Source: Coriobacteriia bacterium
GTDB lineage: Bacteria; Actinomycetota; Coriobacteriia; Coriobacteriales; UMGS124
Direction: 5' to 3'
Assembly: GCA_018368455.1 (NCBI GenBank)
Contig: JAGZEG010000001.1
Location: forward strand, 256,043-320,042
DNA: 64,000 bases
Shown here: positions 42,954 through 51,429 of the stretch, one piece after another
Layout: every line of letters starts with the position of its first letter
How positions within the stretch are numbered: the first letter of the stretch is position 1
Notes under the pieces: model-generated
What the model saw: only the letters and a program-made list of their open reading frames with translations
Databases searched by the model: none
Told to the model about the DNA's origin: nothing
Made by a program: the position numbers and the translations under genes

Positions 42954-44584
42954 TACTCGATGGAGAACACCACGGGATAGAGCGGCTGCCCGCCGTCGGC
43001 TACCGTCGCGTCGATGTCGGGGAACATGTCCTCGATGTCGCCCCTGAGCTTGGCAAAAGCGTCACTGGACAAGTCCTTGCCCGTGAGCACCGTCATAAGG
43101 TCGCCACCGAAGCGCCCCATCATCCACTTCATCAGGCGTCCCGTCACGTCGAGCACGTCGCTGCCCACAACCTGGATGGCGCCATCGGCCAGGCCGATCA
43201 CGTCGCCGGCGTGGATGGGCGTGCCGTCGGCTGCGGAGGAGTTGCGCACGGCAGTCGTGACTTCGCCGTCGTGGATGCCCGAAAGAACGCCGGTCATGGC
43301 CTCGACGTTTGCGTCGAGCGACGCGTCGCGGTCGACCTCCATAAGGGCAGAGAGGCCCTGCAGCACGCTCTTTGTCGGTACGACGCCCACCGGGAAGTCG
43401 GCTGCGCTCGCCGCAGATTGGGCGGCCATGATGACATTGCCGTTGTTCGGCAGGATGATGACCTGCTTGGCGTGCGCGCGCTCACAGGCCTGCAACAGGT
43501 CGGCCGTCGAGGGGTTCATCGTCTGGCCGCCCTCAACGACTTCGTCGGCCCCCATGGCGATGAACATGTCGCATGCACCGTCGCCGACAGCCACGGCCAC
43601 GACGCCGAGCTCCTTGAGCGGCTCGGCAGCCTTGTCCTCGGCGATCTTCTCCGTGCGCTCGGCCGCCTCCATGTCCATGTTGTGGATGAATACCTTGAAG
43701 ATCTGGCCCAGCTCGAGCATGTAACCGAGCACGTGGTCGGGATGATCGGTGTGCACGTGAATCTTATAGTCGGGATAGGCGCCGACAAGCAGCTCGCAGT
43801 CGCCCTGCGTCGCCAAAAAGTCGCGCGTCATGTCCTCGTCAAACGGAGCGTCCGCCTTGAAGAGGAACTCGGTGCAGTAACGGTATTCCGAGCCCTCCCA
43901 ATCGTCGTTCAGCTCGATGTCGACCTTGGCCGTGGCGCGTGCGATGGCGCTCTCGGCAAGCGAGGACGAGCCCTGGCGCCCGAGCGCGGCGTCGCAGAAC
44001 GCCTCAAGGAACACGGAGAAGCCGAACGCCCCTGAGTCGACGACGCCGTTCTCTTTGAGCACGGGAAGCAGCTCGGGCGTGCGCGACACGGAGTCGAACG
44101 CCTCAGCAACGAGGGCGTCGAGCGTGTCAGCGAGCGCAAGCTTCTTCTTCTCGCAGCCGTCGGCTGCCTTGGAGACGTCGCGCAGCACGGTGAGGATCGT
44201 GCCTTCGACTGGCTTGCGCACCGCCTGGAACGCGACCTTGACAGCGCGACGAAACGCGGCAGCGACCTGCGGCGTTTCGATGGCATCGCCAGCCTCGGCA
44301 AAGCTTTCGGCCAGGCCGCGCAGGATCTGGCTCGTGATGACGCCGGAGTTGCCGCGCGCGCCCATGAGCGAGCCATGGATGACTGCGGCGCAGACCTTGT
44401 CCATGCCGGCGCCCGAAGGCAGGGCATCAAGCTCCTTCACGACGGTGCCGAGCGTGAGCGCCATGTTCGTTCCCGTGTCGCCGTCGGGCACGGGGAAGAC
44501 GTTGAGGCGGTTGATCTCCTCGCTTCTGTCCGAGACGGCCTGGGCGGCTTTGCCAAAGCTGAAGCGGATCGTCTGAGCAATCAT
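42953..44584 (-). CDS. fakA: DAK2-domain protein, FakA-like fatty-acid kinase (YloV)
   Basis: A 543-residue protein with an N-terminal DAK2 (DhaL-type) kinase domain: EEINRLNVFPVPDGDTGTNM with metal-binding Asp near 35, MGARGNSGVITSQIL near 90 and GTILTVLRD. A middle domain and a C-terminal DegV-like EDD domain follow. FakA phosphorylates fatty acids bound to FakB/DegV proteins so that PlsY can use them; a DegV protein is at 13709-14608 and plsX at 36732. It lies between asp23 and recG, the order found in many Firmicutes. Confidence 0.9.
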   Translation of the reverse strand: MIAQTIRFSFGKAAQAVSDRSEEINRLNVFPVPDGDTGTNMALTLGTVVKELDALPSGAGMDKVCAAVIHGSLMGARGNSGVITSQILRGLAESFAEAGDAIETPQVAAAFRRAVKVAFQAVRKPVEGTILTVLRDVSKAADGCEKKKLALADTLDALVAEAFDSVSRTPELLPVLKENGVVDSGAFGFSVFLEAFCDAALGRQGSSSLAESAIARATAKVDIELNDDWEGSEYRYCTEFLFKADAPFDEDMTRDFLATQGDCELLVGAYPDYKIHVHTDHPDHVLGYMLELGQIFKVFIHNMDMEAAERTEKIAEDKAAEPLKELGVVAVAVGDGACDMFIAMGADEVVEGGQTMNPSTADLLQACERAHAKQVIILPNNGNVIMAAQSAASAADFPVGVVPTKSVLQGLSALMEVDRDASLDANVEAMTGVLSGIHDGEVTTAVRNSSAADGTPIHAGDVIGLADGAIQVVGSDVLDVTGRLMKWMMGRFGGDLMTVLTGKDLSSDAFAKLRGDIEDMFPDIDATVADGGQPLYPVVFSIE

Positions 44585-44597
44585 GGTGGGTGTTCTC

Positions 44598-44948
44598 CTA
44601 CGCCTCGCGGACCTTCATGCCCTTGACGTGCACGTGCACCCGGGCATCCTCTATCTGGGCGATGCCCTTAAGCACGAACTGCACCGCGTCGACGAGGTTG
44701 CGGGATACGGCGGCGAGGTTGACGCCGTACTCCAGGATGACATAGAGGTCGACCGTGAGCCTGCCTTCTTCGTCGCGCGCGACGTGCACGCCCCTGCGGA
44801 GCCGTCCTCCCAGCGCATGAGAGAGACCGTCGCGCCCATCGACGGGCGCCATGCCCACGACGCCATAGCACTCCTTGGCGGCATATCCGGCGAGGTCGGC
44901 GAAGACGTCATCGGAGACCGTCAGGGTCCCGGCGACATGCTCTGTCAT
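44598..44948 (-). CDS. Asp23/Gls24 family envelope stress protein
   Basis: A 116-residue Asp23/DUF322 (YloU) protein: GTLTVSDDVFADLAGYAAKECYGVVGMA followed by LRRGVHVARDEEGRLTVDLYVILEYGVNLAAVSRNLVDAVQ. The family is linked to envelope and alkaline stress. It lies before fakA, as usual. The ATG follows GGAGGAG with a seven-base spacing; an upstream ATG (MFYILFLP) has none. A TATACT box on the minus strand (45002-45007) may serve this long operon. Confidence 0.9.
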   Translation of the reverse strand: MTEHVAGTLTVSDDVFADLAGYAAKECYGVVGMAPVDGRDGLSHALGGRLRRGVHVARDEEGRLTVDLYVILEYGVNLAAVSRNLVDAVQFVLKGIAQIEDARVHVHVKGMKVREA

Positions 44949-45221
44949 AGCGGCGCTCCTCCCTGGAAGAAAAAGTATGTAGAACATCGCGCATTTCGGC
45001 CAGTATATACCTCTGGCCCCTATGTCCGTCGGTTCGGGTATGATAGCCTGCGTGCTGCTGCGAAAGGCGCAGATTTACCCGGGGCCGCAGATTGTGCAGA
45101 GACTGGGCGAATTCTTCTGAGACTTCCTCGCAGCAAGGTAAGACTGTGCTACTATCGTGCAGTTGTCTAGTCTGATTGCGGTTTTGCACCGCACATCGCC
45201 CGTGCGAAGGAGTTTCAGAAC

Positions 45222-45410
45222 ATGTCGAACGTTTGCGAGGTTTGCGGCAAGCACCCGGTGGCCGCTCGTAGCATCAGCCACTCTCATCGCGTCACCAACC
45301 GCAAGCAGATCCCCAACATTCAGCACGTGTACGTCATCAAGGACGGCACCCGCCGCAAGATGAACGTGTGCGCGAAGTGCCTCAAGGCCGGCAAGGTCGT
45401 TCGCGGCTAG
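45222..45410 (+). CDS. rpmB: 50S ribosomal protein L28
   Basis: A 62-residue ribosomal protein: MSNVCEVCGKHPVAARSISH, then RRKMNVCAKCLKAGKV. It carries two CxxC pairs (zinc-type L28). Single-gene transcript with GAAGGAG before the ATG and an intrinsic terminator after the stop. Confidence 0.97.
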   Translation: MSNVCEVCGKHPVAARSISHSHRVTNRKQIPNIQHVYVIKDGTRRKMNVCAKCLKAGKVVRG

Positions 45411-45439
45411 ACAGCGCACTACAACAAAGCTGATCTTTC

Positions 45440-45470
45440 AGGAGGTTCACTTCGGTGGGCCTCCTTTTTT
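45440..45470 (+). terminator. intrinsic terminator after rpmB
   Basis: AGGAGGTTCAC (45440-45450) pairs with GTGGGCCTCCT around a TTCG tetraloop, followed by TTTTT. Confidence 0.9.
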
Positions 45471-45663
45471 GCATTGCATCCAGATCGAGCCCGTCACACA
45501 GGGCGTCCCATACCTCCGGGATCGGCATGCTGTCGTTCTTCTGGAATCCACTTCACCCCTTCCTTTCATAATCGTCACCTGGGGTCGCCAGGGTACAGTG
45601 AGGTCAACGAGGCGTTGAGTTGCGCCCGCTACCCACATACGCATACCTGGAAGGACTGATTTC

Positions 45664-46815
45664 ATGAGGATCATCGTCGCCGGCGGTGACGGCTTCTGCG
45701 GATGGCCGACAGCTCTGTACCTCTCCAAGCTCGGTCACGACGTCGCCATTATCGACAACATGGTTCGTCGTCGCATCGACACCGAGCTGCAGTCCGGCTC
45801 CGTCACGCCCATCGTCACGCTCACGGAGCGCGTTGCCGCCTGGAAAGAGGTCACGGGGCGCGACATCGCCGTGTTCGAGGGCGACCTTCTACACTACGAT
45901 TTCCTGACCCAGGTGTTCGCGCAGTTCAAACCCGAGGCGTTCGTGCACTTTGCCGAGCAGCGCAGCGCGCCCTATTCCATGATCGACCGTGGTCACGCCG
46001 TGTGGACCCAGGAAAACAACGTCACAGGCAACCTCAACGTGCTCTACGCCATCAAGGAGTACGCGCCTGACTGCCACCTCGTCAAGCTCGGAACGATGGG
46101 CGAGTACGGCACGCCCAATATCGACATCGAGGAGGGCTACCTCGAGGTCGAACACAACGGCCGCAAGGACACGTTCCTCTATCCCAAGACGCCTGGCTCG
46201 TTCTATCACCTCTCCAAGGTGCACGACACGAACAACATCTACTTCGCCTGCCGCATGTGGGGCATCCGCGCCACGGATCTCAACCAGGGCGTCGTCTACA
46301 ACGTGCACACGCCCGAAACCGACCTCGATCCGCGCCTTGCCAACCGCTTCGACTACGACGGCATCTTCGGCACGGCGCTCGACCGCTTCGTCGTTCAGGC
46401 CGCCATCGGCCACCCGCTGACGGTCTACGGACGCGGCGGCCAGACGCGCGGCTACATCAACCTCGTCGACACGGTGCGCTGCATCGAGCTGGCCTGCGAG
46501 AACCCCGCTGAGGCGGGTAAGCTGCGCGTCATGAACCAGTTCACGCAGTGGTTCTCCGTCAACGAGCTTGCGACGACCGTCCAGCGCGTCGCCCAGGGCA
46601 TGGGGCTCGACTGCACGATCGAGCATCTCGCCAACCCGCGCATCGAGCGTGAGGACGACCACTACTTCAAGGCCGTCAACACGAAGCTCATCGACCTCGG
46701 CCTCGAACCGCACCTGCTCGACGACGACACGCTCGCCGCGCTCATTCGCACGGCGGCGGAGAACAAGGATCGCATCAACACGGCGCTCATCTGCAACTCT
46801 CCGAACTGGAAGTAA
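45664..46815 (+). CDS. sqdB: UDP-sulfoquinovose synthase (SQD1/SqdB-like)
   Basis: A 383-residue extended short-chain dehydrogenase that converts UDP-glucose and sulfite to UDP-sulfoquinovose. Rossmann motif GGDGFCGWPTALYLS at 7-21; active site T144-M-G-E147 in TMGEYGTPNIDIEEG and Y181-x3-K185 in FYHLSKVHD. Long blocks such as WGIRATDLNQGVVY, GHPLTVYGRGGQTRGY and LGLEPHLL match plant and cyanobacterial SQD1 as I know it. An archaeal Agl3-like role in glycan sulfonation is the main alternative. Ribosome-binding site GGAAGGA. A terminator and then an SqdX-like gene follow. Confidence 0.9.
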   Translation: MRIIVAGGDGFCGWPTALYLSKLGHDVAIIDNMVRRRIDTELQSGSVTPIVTLTERVAAWKEVTGRDIAVFEGDLLHYDFLTQVFAQFKPEAFVHFAEQRSAPYSMIDRGHAVWTQENNVTGNLNVLYAIKEYAPDCHLVKLGTMGEYGTPNIDIEEGYLEVEHNGRKDTFLYPKTPGSFYHLSKVHDTNNIYFACRMWGIRATDLNQGVVYNVHTPETDLDPRLANRFDYDGIFGTALDRFVVQAAIGHPLTVYGRGGQTRGYINLVDTVRCIELACENPAEAGKLRVMNQFTQWFSVNELATTVQRVAQGMGLDCTIEHLANPRIEREDDHYFKAVNTKLIDLGLEPHLLDDDTLAALIRTAAENKDRINTALICNSPNWK

Positions 46816-46836
46816 TCCACTTCCCATCGCTTTGCC

Positions 46837-46879
46837 AGGCGCGGCCAGCTCTTTCGATGCGGGGCCGCGCCTCTTTTTT
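46837..46879 (+). terminator. intrinsic terminator between sqdB and the SqdX-like gene
   Basis: A 10-bp perfect stem AGGCGCGGCC / GGCCGCGCCT (arms 46837-46846 and 46863-46872), then CTTTTTT. It lies inside an apparent pathway unit, so sqdX expression must depend on read-through or on an unseen promoter within about 35 bases. Confidence 0.85.
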
Positions 46880-46914
46880 GTCCCATCCACCAAACGGAAG
46901 GCCCTGTCCCGCCC

Positions 46915-48111
46915 ATGAGAATCGCCTATGTCACAGAGACGTTCCTCCCTTCGGTGGACGGGGTCGTCACGCGCATGACGCATGCGCTGGACTGGCTCGC
47001 CGATCACGGCCACGACGCGTGCATCGTTGCGCCTGACCTGGGCTGCCGCGAGTATCGGTGCTTTAAGGTAGCAGGGGTGCGGGCCGTAACCTACCCGCTC
47101 TATCGCTCCCGACCTTGGGGCACGCCCTCCCCTGAGGTGGGCCGCATCCTGCAGCGTTGGGCACCCGACATCGTGCACGTCTGGCAGCCGTCGCTCGTCG
47201 GACTACCTGCTGTGAGGTTCGCCCGACGCCATGGCGTGCCGCTCGTCACGTCGTATCACACGAACATCGCGAGCTACCTCGACTATTACGGTTCCTTTAT
47301 GCGCGCGCTCAAGCGCCCCGTCATGGCGTACCAGCGCTGGATGCACAACTGCGCCCCCATGACGCTCGTGACGTCAAACGCCATGCGCGCCCATCTCGAA
47401 CAGCAGGGCGTCTCCGGACTCACGGTCCTGCCGCGCGGTGTTGAGCTCGCCGCGCGCGACCCGCACTTTCGCAGCGCTTCCATGCGCGATCTCCTCTCGG
47501 GAGGACACCCCGATCGCCCCCTGCTCGTCTATGTGGGCCGCGTCGCTGTCGAGAAAGGGCTCGACGTGCTCGTGCCGCTCATGCGCAAACATCCGGAGTG
47601 GTCGCTCGCCATCGTGGGTGGCGGCCCTCAGCTCGACCACATGCGAGAGCGCTTTGCGGGGACAAACACGACGTTCACGGGCTTCCTTCAGGGCGAGGAG
47701 CTGTCAGCCGCTTTTGCCTCGGGAGACGCCTTCGTGTTCCCCAGCACGACCGAAACGCTCGGGCTCGTCATCCTCGAAGCCCAAGCGTCGGGCGTTCCCG
47801 TCGTAGCGGCGACATCTCCCGCCACAGACGAGCAGATTCGCAACGGAGTCAACGGACTGACGTTTGACGCGGGTCAACTTGATTCGCTCGAGCGCGCCGT
47901 GTGCACGGCGTTGAGTGCAGATCCCTCCATCCAGCAGATGGTCGCGCGAGCCCTTTCTGAGGCCCGCGACAACGATTGGGAACATGCCAGCGCAGCGTTG
48001 TACGGCTGCTACGAGAAGGTGCGCGCCATATATGCTGGCGGATGGGTCACGCCTCCCCATCCGATGCGCCACTGCGCACCGGTAGCCCCCACCAAGAAGG
48101 GAGCACGATGA
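46915..48111 (+). CDS. sqdX: GT4 glycosyltransferase, probable sulfoquinovosyltransferase (SqdX/SQD2-like)
   Basis: A 398-residue GT-B enzyme. N-terminus MRIAYVTETFLPSVDGVVTR and the stretch LVTSYHTNIASYLDYYG plus LTVLPRGVELAARDP follow the pattern of SqdX/SQD2, which moves sulfoquinovose to diacylglycerol. The donor site has the GT4 E-x7-E pattern (STTETLGLVILEAQASG). Other diacylglycerol or mannosyl GT4 enzymes look alike, so the call depends on the adjacent sqdB. The ribosome-binding site (GGAAGG) is far from the ATG. Its stop overlaps the lipase start (ATGA). Confidence 0.8.
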   Translation: MRIAYVTETFLPSVDGVVTRMTHALDWLADHGHDACIVAPDLGCREYRCFKVAGVRAVTYPLYRSRPWGTPSPEVGRILQRWAPDIVHVWQPSLVGLPAVRFARRHGVPLVTSYHTNIASYLDYYGSFMRALKRPVMAYQRWMHNCAPMTLVTSNAMRAHLEQQGVSGLTVLPRGVELAARDPHFRSASMRDLLSGGHPDRPLLVYVGRVAVEKGLDVLVPLMRKHPEWSLAIVGGGPQLDHMRERFAGTNTTFTGFLQGEELSAAFASGDAFVFPSTTETLGLVILEAQASGVPVVAATSPATDEQIRNGVNGLTFDAGQLDSLERAVCTALSADPSIQQMVARALSEARDNDWEHASAALYGCYEKVRAIYAGGWVTPPHPMRHCAPVAPTKKGAR

Positions 48112-48959
48112 TCCGCGACGTATCGCTCATCGTCGAAGGCGGCGGGATGCGCGGGTTTTACTCGGGAGGCGTGCTCAAGCGCCTGCTCGACGAAGGCCTG
48201 CGCTTTGCCTACGTCATCGGCATCTCGTCCGGGTCCCTGTGCGCTGCCGCCTACGTGGGCGACAGGCTCGACCTCGACTTCTCGCAGATGAAGCGTGGCG
48301 GCATGCTTTCGTTCGTCAATGCGCGCGGCTTCGTTGCCCCACGCGAAGGCATCCTCAACACGAGCTCGTTCATCGACTTCCTCGTAGAGCGCGCTTGTGA
48401 GCCGGCCCTTCGCTCTACGGCGCGGCTGCTCATACCCGCGACGAGCGCGCAGACGGGAGAGCTCACCTGGTGGGACCAGCGCGACTGCGCGACGCCCTCC
48501 GACCTGCGCCAGCGCATCGTCGCGTCGTCGAGCATCCCGTTCGTCATGCCCCAGACGAGCGTCGATGGCAGCGTCTACGCAGACGGCGGCATCCGGGACT
48601 CCATCCCCCTGCAGCATGCCATCGATGACGGCCTGCGCCGCCACGTGCTCATCCTCTCGCGCGAGCGGGGCTATCGCAAGGGGCCCCAGCACCTCGAGCT
48701 CTATCTGCGCCACGTGCTCAAACCCTATCCTCGACTCAAGGATGCCATGCTCAAGCGGCACATCCACTACAACGAGGCCATCGAGCAGGTAGAGGCGGCC
48801 GAGGACGCCGGCAGCGCATTCGTATTCCGCCCCCGCGCGCAGAGGCTTGGGCGCTTTGAGTACAACCCGGACAAGTTTGCGCTCGACTTCAACGACGGCT
48901 ACGAGATGGCCAGAGAGATGCTGCCGCAACTGCGTGCGTTTATTGGCGCGGATCGATAA
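48108..48959 (+). CDS. patatin-like phospholipase
   Basis: A 283-residue cytosolic patatin-fold acyl hydrolase. Oxyanion motif EGGGMRGFYSGG, nucleophile Ser in GISSGSLC (GxSxG), and DGG with the catalytic Asp in YADGGIRDSIPLQ. RssA/YjjU-type family. ATG lies in the last codon of the SqdX-like gene with GGGAGCACG before it, so the two are translationally coupled, suggesting a role in membrane-lipid turnover, perhaps of the sulfolipid. The 3' end overlaps the convergent small gene at 48940 by 20 bases. Confidence 0.88.
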   Translation: MIRDVSLIVEGGGMRGFYSGGVLKRLLDEGLRFAYVIGISSGSLCAAAYVGDRLDLDFSQMKRGGMLSFVNARGFVAPREGILNTSSFIDFLVERACEPALRSTARLLIPATSAQTGELTWWDQRDCATPSDLRQRIVASSSIPFVMPQTSVDGSVYADGGIRDSIPLQHAIDDGLRRHVLILSRERGYRKGPQHLELYLRHVLKPYPRLKDAMLKRHIHYNEAIEQVEAAEDAGSAFVFRPRAQRLGRFEYNPDKFALDFNDGYEMAREMLPQLRAFIGADR

Positions 48960-49146
48960 GCTCTCGCTCTACGAGGTCACGCGCGATCGTGAACGCCGCG
49001 ATCCTGCGCTTGGCAAGCGTCATCTGAGACTTCAGACGCTCCGGATGCTCCTTCGCCTCGAGCGTCTTCACGGCCTCGCGCAGCTTGTGCAGCGTCGAGT
49101 CGATCTGGCGCTGAGCCTCGACGAGTTCATCGGCCTCGTATGTCAT
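48940..49146 (-). CDS. small helical protein of unknown function
   Basis: A 68-residue, charged, all-helical protein (MTYEADELVEAQRQIDSTLH and on to ARDLVERELIDPRQ). I do not recognise a family. It starts within the end of thiN (20-base overlap), with GAGGAGG upstream at a long spacing of about 13 bases, and ends inside the patatin gene on the opposite strand. Codon use is normal for the window and it would extend the thiamine operon. It may be real but could be a chance frame. Confidence 0.5.
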   Translation of the reverse strand: MTYEADELVEAQRQIDSTLHKLREAVKTLEAKEHPERLKSQMTLAKRRIAAFTIARDLVERELIDPRQ

Positions 49147-49873
49147 CGCACGGATCAGCCTCCTCGAGCGTCGTGACGTGCTTGGCTATCGGCGAGCGCT
49201 GCACGATGACAAGCGTCACGCCCTCGTGTACGGTCACGGACGCGCCCTCGCGCTCGACCACGTTCGAGACGCCGAGGTCTCCCAGGGGCGCAAGCATCGC
49301 GTGGTCAACGTCCCAGCGCATGCCGCGCTCGGAGACGACGGCGGAGCCGAGCATCGCGACAACCGAGAGCGTGCGACCGGCGTGCTGTGGCGTAAGGTTC
49401 CAGGTGGAAGTGCCTGACGGAGAGAGAATGCGCGCCTCGAACACGTCTTCCTCCAGGACAGGTCCCAGGTCGGCGCAGCGCGCCAGCGTCCCCATGGCGG
49501 CGAGCTCGTGGTCGAGCCGCCCTCCCGAGACGCCGGTCACCACCAGCCTGCCGAGATGCGTGACGTTCTCGCGCACCCAGGAGACAGCGAGGCCAAGGTC
49601 GACGTCATCCTTGTCCATCGGATAATCGACCTGCGTGGCGTGGCAAGCCCGCGCGTGCCGCAGAGCAGTGGGCGAGATGGAGTCGTTGTCGCCGATGAGG
49701 ACGTCGATGCGGACGCCCGCCGCCTCGCAGGCGTCTGCGCCGGAATCGCAGGCGATGACCAGGGGACCCGTCGACGCAAGGCGGCTCATGAGGGCCGGGC
49801 TCGGGCGTACGGGCGAGCCGCCGACGACGAGCACGTCACGATCCCTCGAGGCGCTTGCAAGTGCTGCGCTCAT
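49127..49873 (-). CDS. thiN: thiamine pyrophosphokinase
   Basis: A 248-residue enzyme making thiamine diphosphate from thiamine. Seen: ACDSGADACEAAGVRIDVLIGDNDSI with the acidic metal-binding residues, YPMDKDDVDLGLAVSW and VTGVSGGRLDHELAAM. It overlaps the ThiED gene by four bases (ATGA) and ends the thi operon, so salvage of both moieties leads directly to the cofactor. The symbol thiN is used for this family; thi80/tnr3 names are equivalents. Confidence 0.92.
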   Translation of the reverse strand: MSAALASASRDRDVLVVGGSPVRPSPALMSRLASTGPLVIACDSGADACEAAGVRIDVLIGDNDSISPTALRHARACHATQVDYPMDKDDVDLGLAVSWVRENVTHLGRLVVTGVSGGRLDHELAAMGTLARCADLGPVLEEDVFEARILSPSGTSTWNLTPQHAGRTLSVVAMLGSAVVSERGMRWDVDHAMLAPLGDLGVSNVVEREGASVTVHEGVTLVIVQRSPIAKHVTTLEEADPCDDIRGR

Positions 49874-51429
49874 CGCAGGCCGCCGTCGTGCAACGCGGGA
49901 GCCGCACCCTGTCGCAGGCGGGCGAAGTGGTCGAGCGGACCGTTGTGCGAGTCGCTCTGGACGAGGCCGGCCGCCAGACAGTCTGTCAGGTAGCGCTTCG
50001 CGGCACGGACGGCGACCTCCACGCCAAGCCCCTGGGCCAGCCCGCACGCGATGGCAGAGGACAGCGTGCAGCCCGTGCCGTGCGTGTTTGGCGTGTCGAT
50101 GCGCACGTCAACAAGATCGAGCGGCTCGCGTTTACCCTGCAGGAGCAGGGCGTCGTGACACAGACCGTCAGCAGGCAAGTCGAGGTGCCCGCCCTTGACG
50201 AGAACCGCCCCACGCGTCAGCTTGGCCAGGGCGTACGCCATGGACTCGCAGTCCTCCCCCACCGGCTCGCCCGCAAGCAGACCGACGTCACACGCTACCT
50301 GGCACAGGGCGCGCGCCTCGGGGACGTTCGGCGTCACGACGCTCGCGAGCGGAAAAAGCTCATCGATGAGGGCTCGGGCCGTGCCGTCCGACGCCAACGA
50401 GGCACCGCTCGTCGCCACGAGGACAGGGTCGACGACAACTGGGACGTCGCCAGCCTTGCGCAGAAATCCCGCAACGGCGTGAACCTGGGCCGGGCCGCCG
50501 ACCATACCGACCTTTACGGCGTCGGGGCGCATGTCGGAGAACACGGCGTCAAGCTGGGCCTCGATGAACGTCGGCTCCATGAGCCGGGACGCACGCACGC
50601 CATAGGTGTTCTGGGCCGTCAACGCACACAGGACGCTCTGGCCGTAGCAACCCAGCGCACCGATCGTCTTAAGGTCCGCCTGGATGCCCGCACCGCCCGA
50701 CGAGTCGCTGCCTGCGATCGTGAGAACTGACGGGAGGCGATAGGGTCGCGCCGCCCTCTCAAAGCCGTTCGTAGCCGCGACGAGCTCGCGCGCGGCCGAC
50801 ACCGGATCGCTCACGGCGAACAGGGCGGAGACGACGGCGACGCCCGCCACACCCGCAGGGGCGAGAGAGGCGGCGTTTCCGGCGTGGATGCCCCCAATCG
50901 CAACTGCGGGCAGCGGCGTCGCGGCGCAGACGCTCGTGAGGCCATCGATGCCCAGCGCGTCTGCGTCGCGCTTCGTCGGCGTCGCCCACACGGCGCCGAC
51001 CCCGAGGTAGTCCGCCCCGGCCTCGAGCGCCTGGCGTGCCTCGTCCGGCGTGGAAGCGGAGACCCCGACGATGGCGTCGGGCCCGAGCTCACGACGGGCG
51101 GCAAGGCAAGAGGCGTCGCTCTGACCCACGTGCACGCCGTCGGCCCCGACCTCGCGCGCGCACGCCACGTCGTCGTCTATGACGAACGGAACGCCCCGAG
51201 CCCGGCAGACGGGCAGGACGCGCCGCGCCAGCTCGCAGCGTTCCTCGTGGGATACGTCCTTCTCGCGCAGCTGCACAAACGTCGCGCCGCCCTCGATGGC
51301 CTGTGCCACGACGTCCTCAAGCGAACGTCCGTCGAGCCAGCGTGAGTCCGTGACAGCGTAGACGCGCAGGGCCGCGGCGATGCGGCCACGGCGGGCGGGG
51401 GTACCGAGAGGCGGGAGAGTAGCGTGCAT
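49870..51429 (-). CDS. thiED: thiamine-phosphate synthase / HMP(-P) kinase fusion
   Basis: A 519-residue two-domain protein. Residues about 20-220 are ThiE (YAVTDSRWL, FVQLREKD, VGADGVHVGQSD, DYLGVGAVWATPTK, AIGGI). Residues 245-510 are ThiD (LTIAGSDSSGGAGIQADLKTI, VDPVLVATSG, NTHGTGCTLSSAIA). ThiD phosphorylates HMP and HMP-P, and ThiE couples HMP-PP with thiazole phosphate. The fusion channels pathway steps. The ATG shares one base with the thiM stop (TAATG). ThiC and ThiG are absent here, so the operon is suited to salvage. Confidence 0.93.
   Translation of the reverse strand: MHATLPPLGTPARRGRIAAALRVYAVTDSRWLDGRSLEDVVAQAIEGGATFVQLREKDVSHEERCELARRVLPVCRARGVPFVIDDDVACAREVGADGVHVGQSDASCLAARRELGPDAIVGVSASTPDEARQALEAGADYLGVGAVWATPTKRDADALGIDGLTSVCAATPLPAVAIGGIHAGNAASLAPAGVAGVAVVSALFAVSDPVSAARELVAATNGFERAARPYRLPSVLTIAGSDSSGGAGIQADLKTIGALGCYGQSVLCALTAQNTYGVRASRLMEPTFIEAQLDAVFSDMRPDAVKVGMVGGPAQVHAVAGFLRKAGDVPVVVDPVLVATSGASLASDGTARALIDELFPLASVVTPNVPEARALCQVACDVGLLAGEPVGEDCESMAYALAKLTRGAVLVKGGHLDLPADGLCHDALLLQGKREPLDLVDVRIDTPNTHGTGCTLSSAIACGLAQGLGVEVAVRAAKRYLTDCLAAGLVQSDSHNGPLDHFARLRQGAAPALHDGGLR

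Noticed and set aside
44598..44987. Longer start for the Asp23 protein (MFYILFLP...)
   Set aside because: No ribosome-binding site before it, whereas the inner ATG has GGAGGAG at good spacing.
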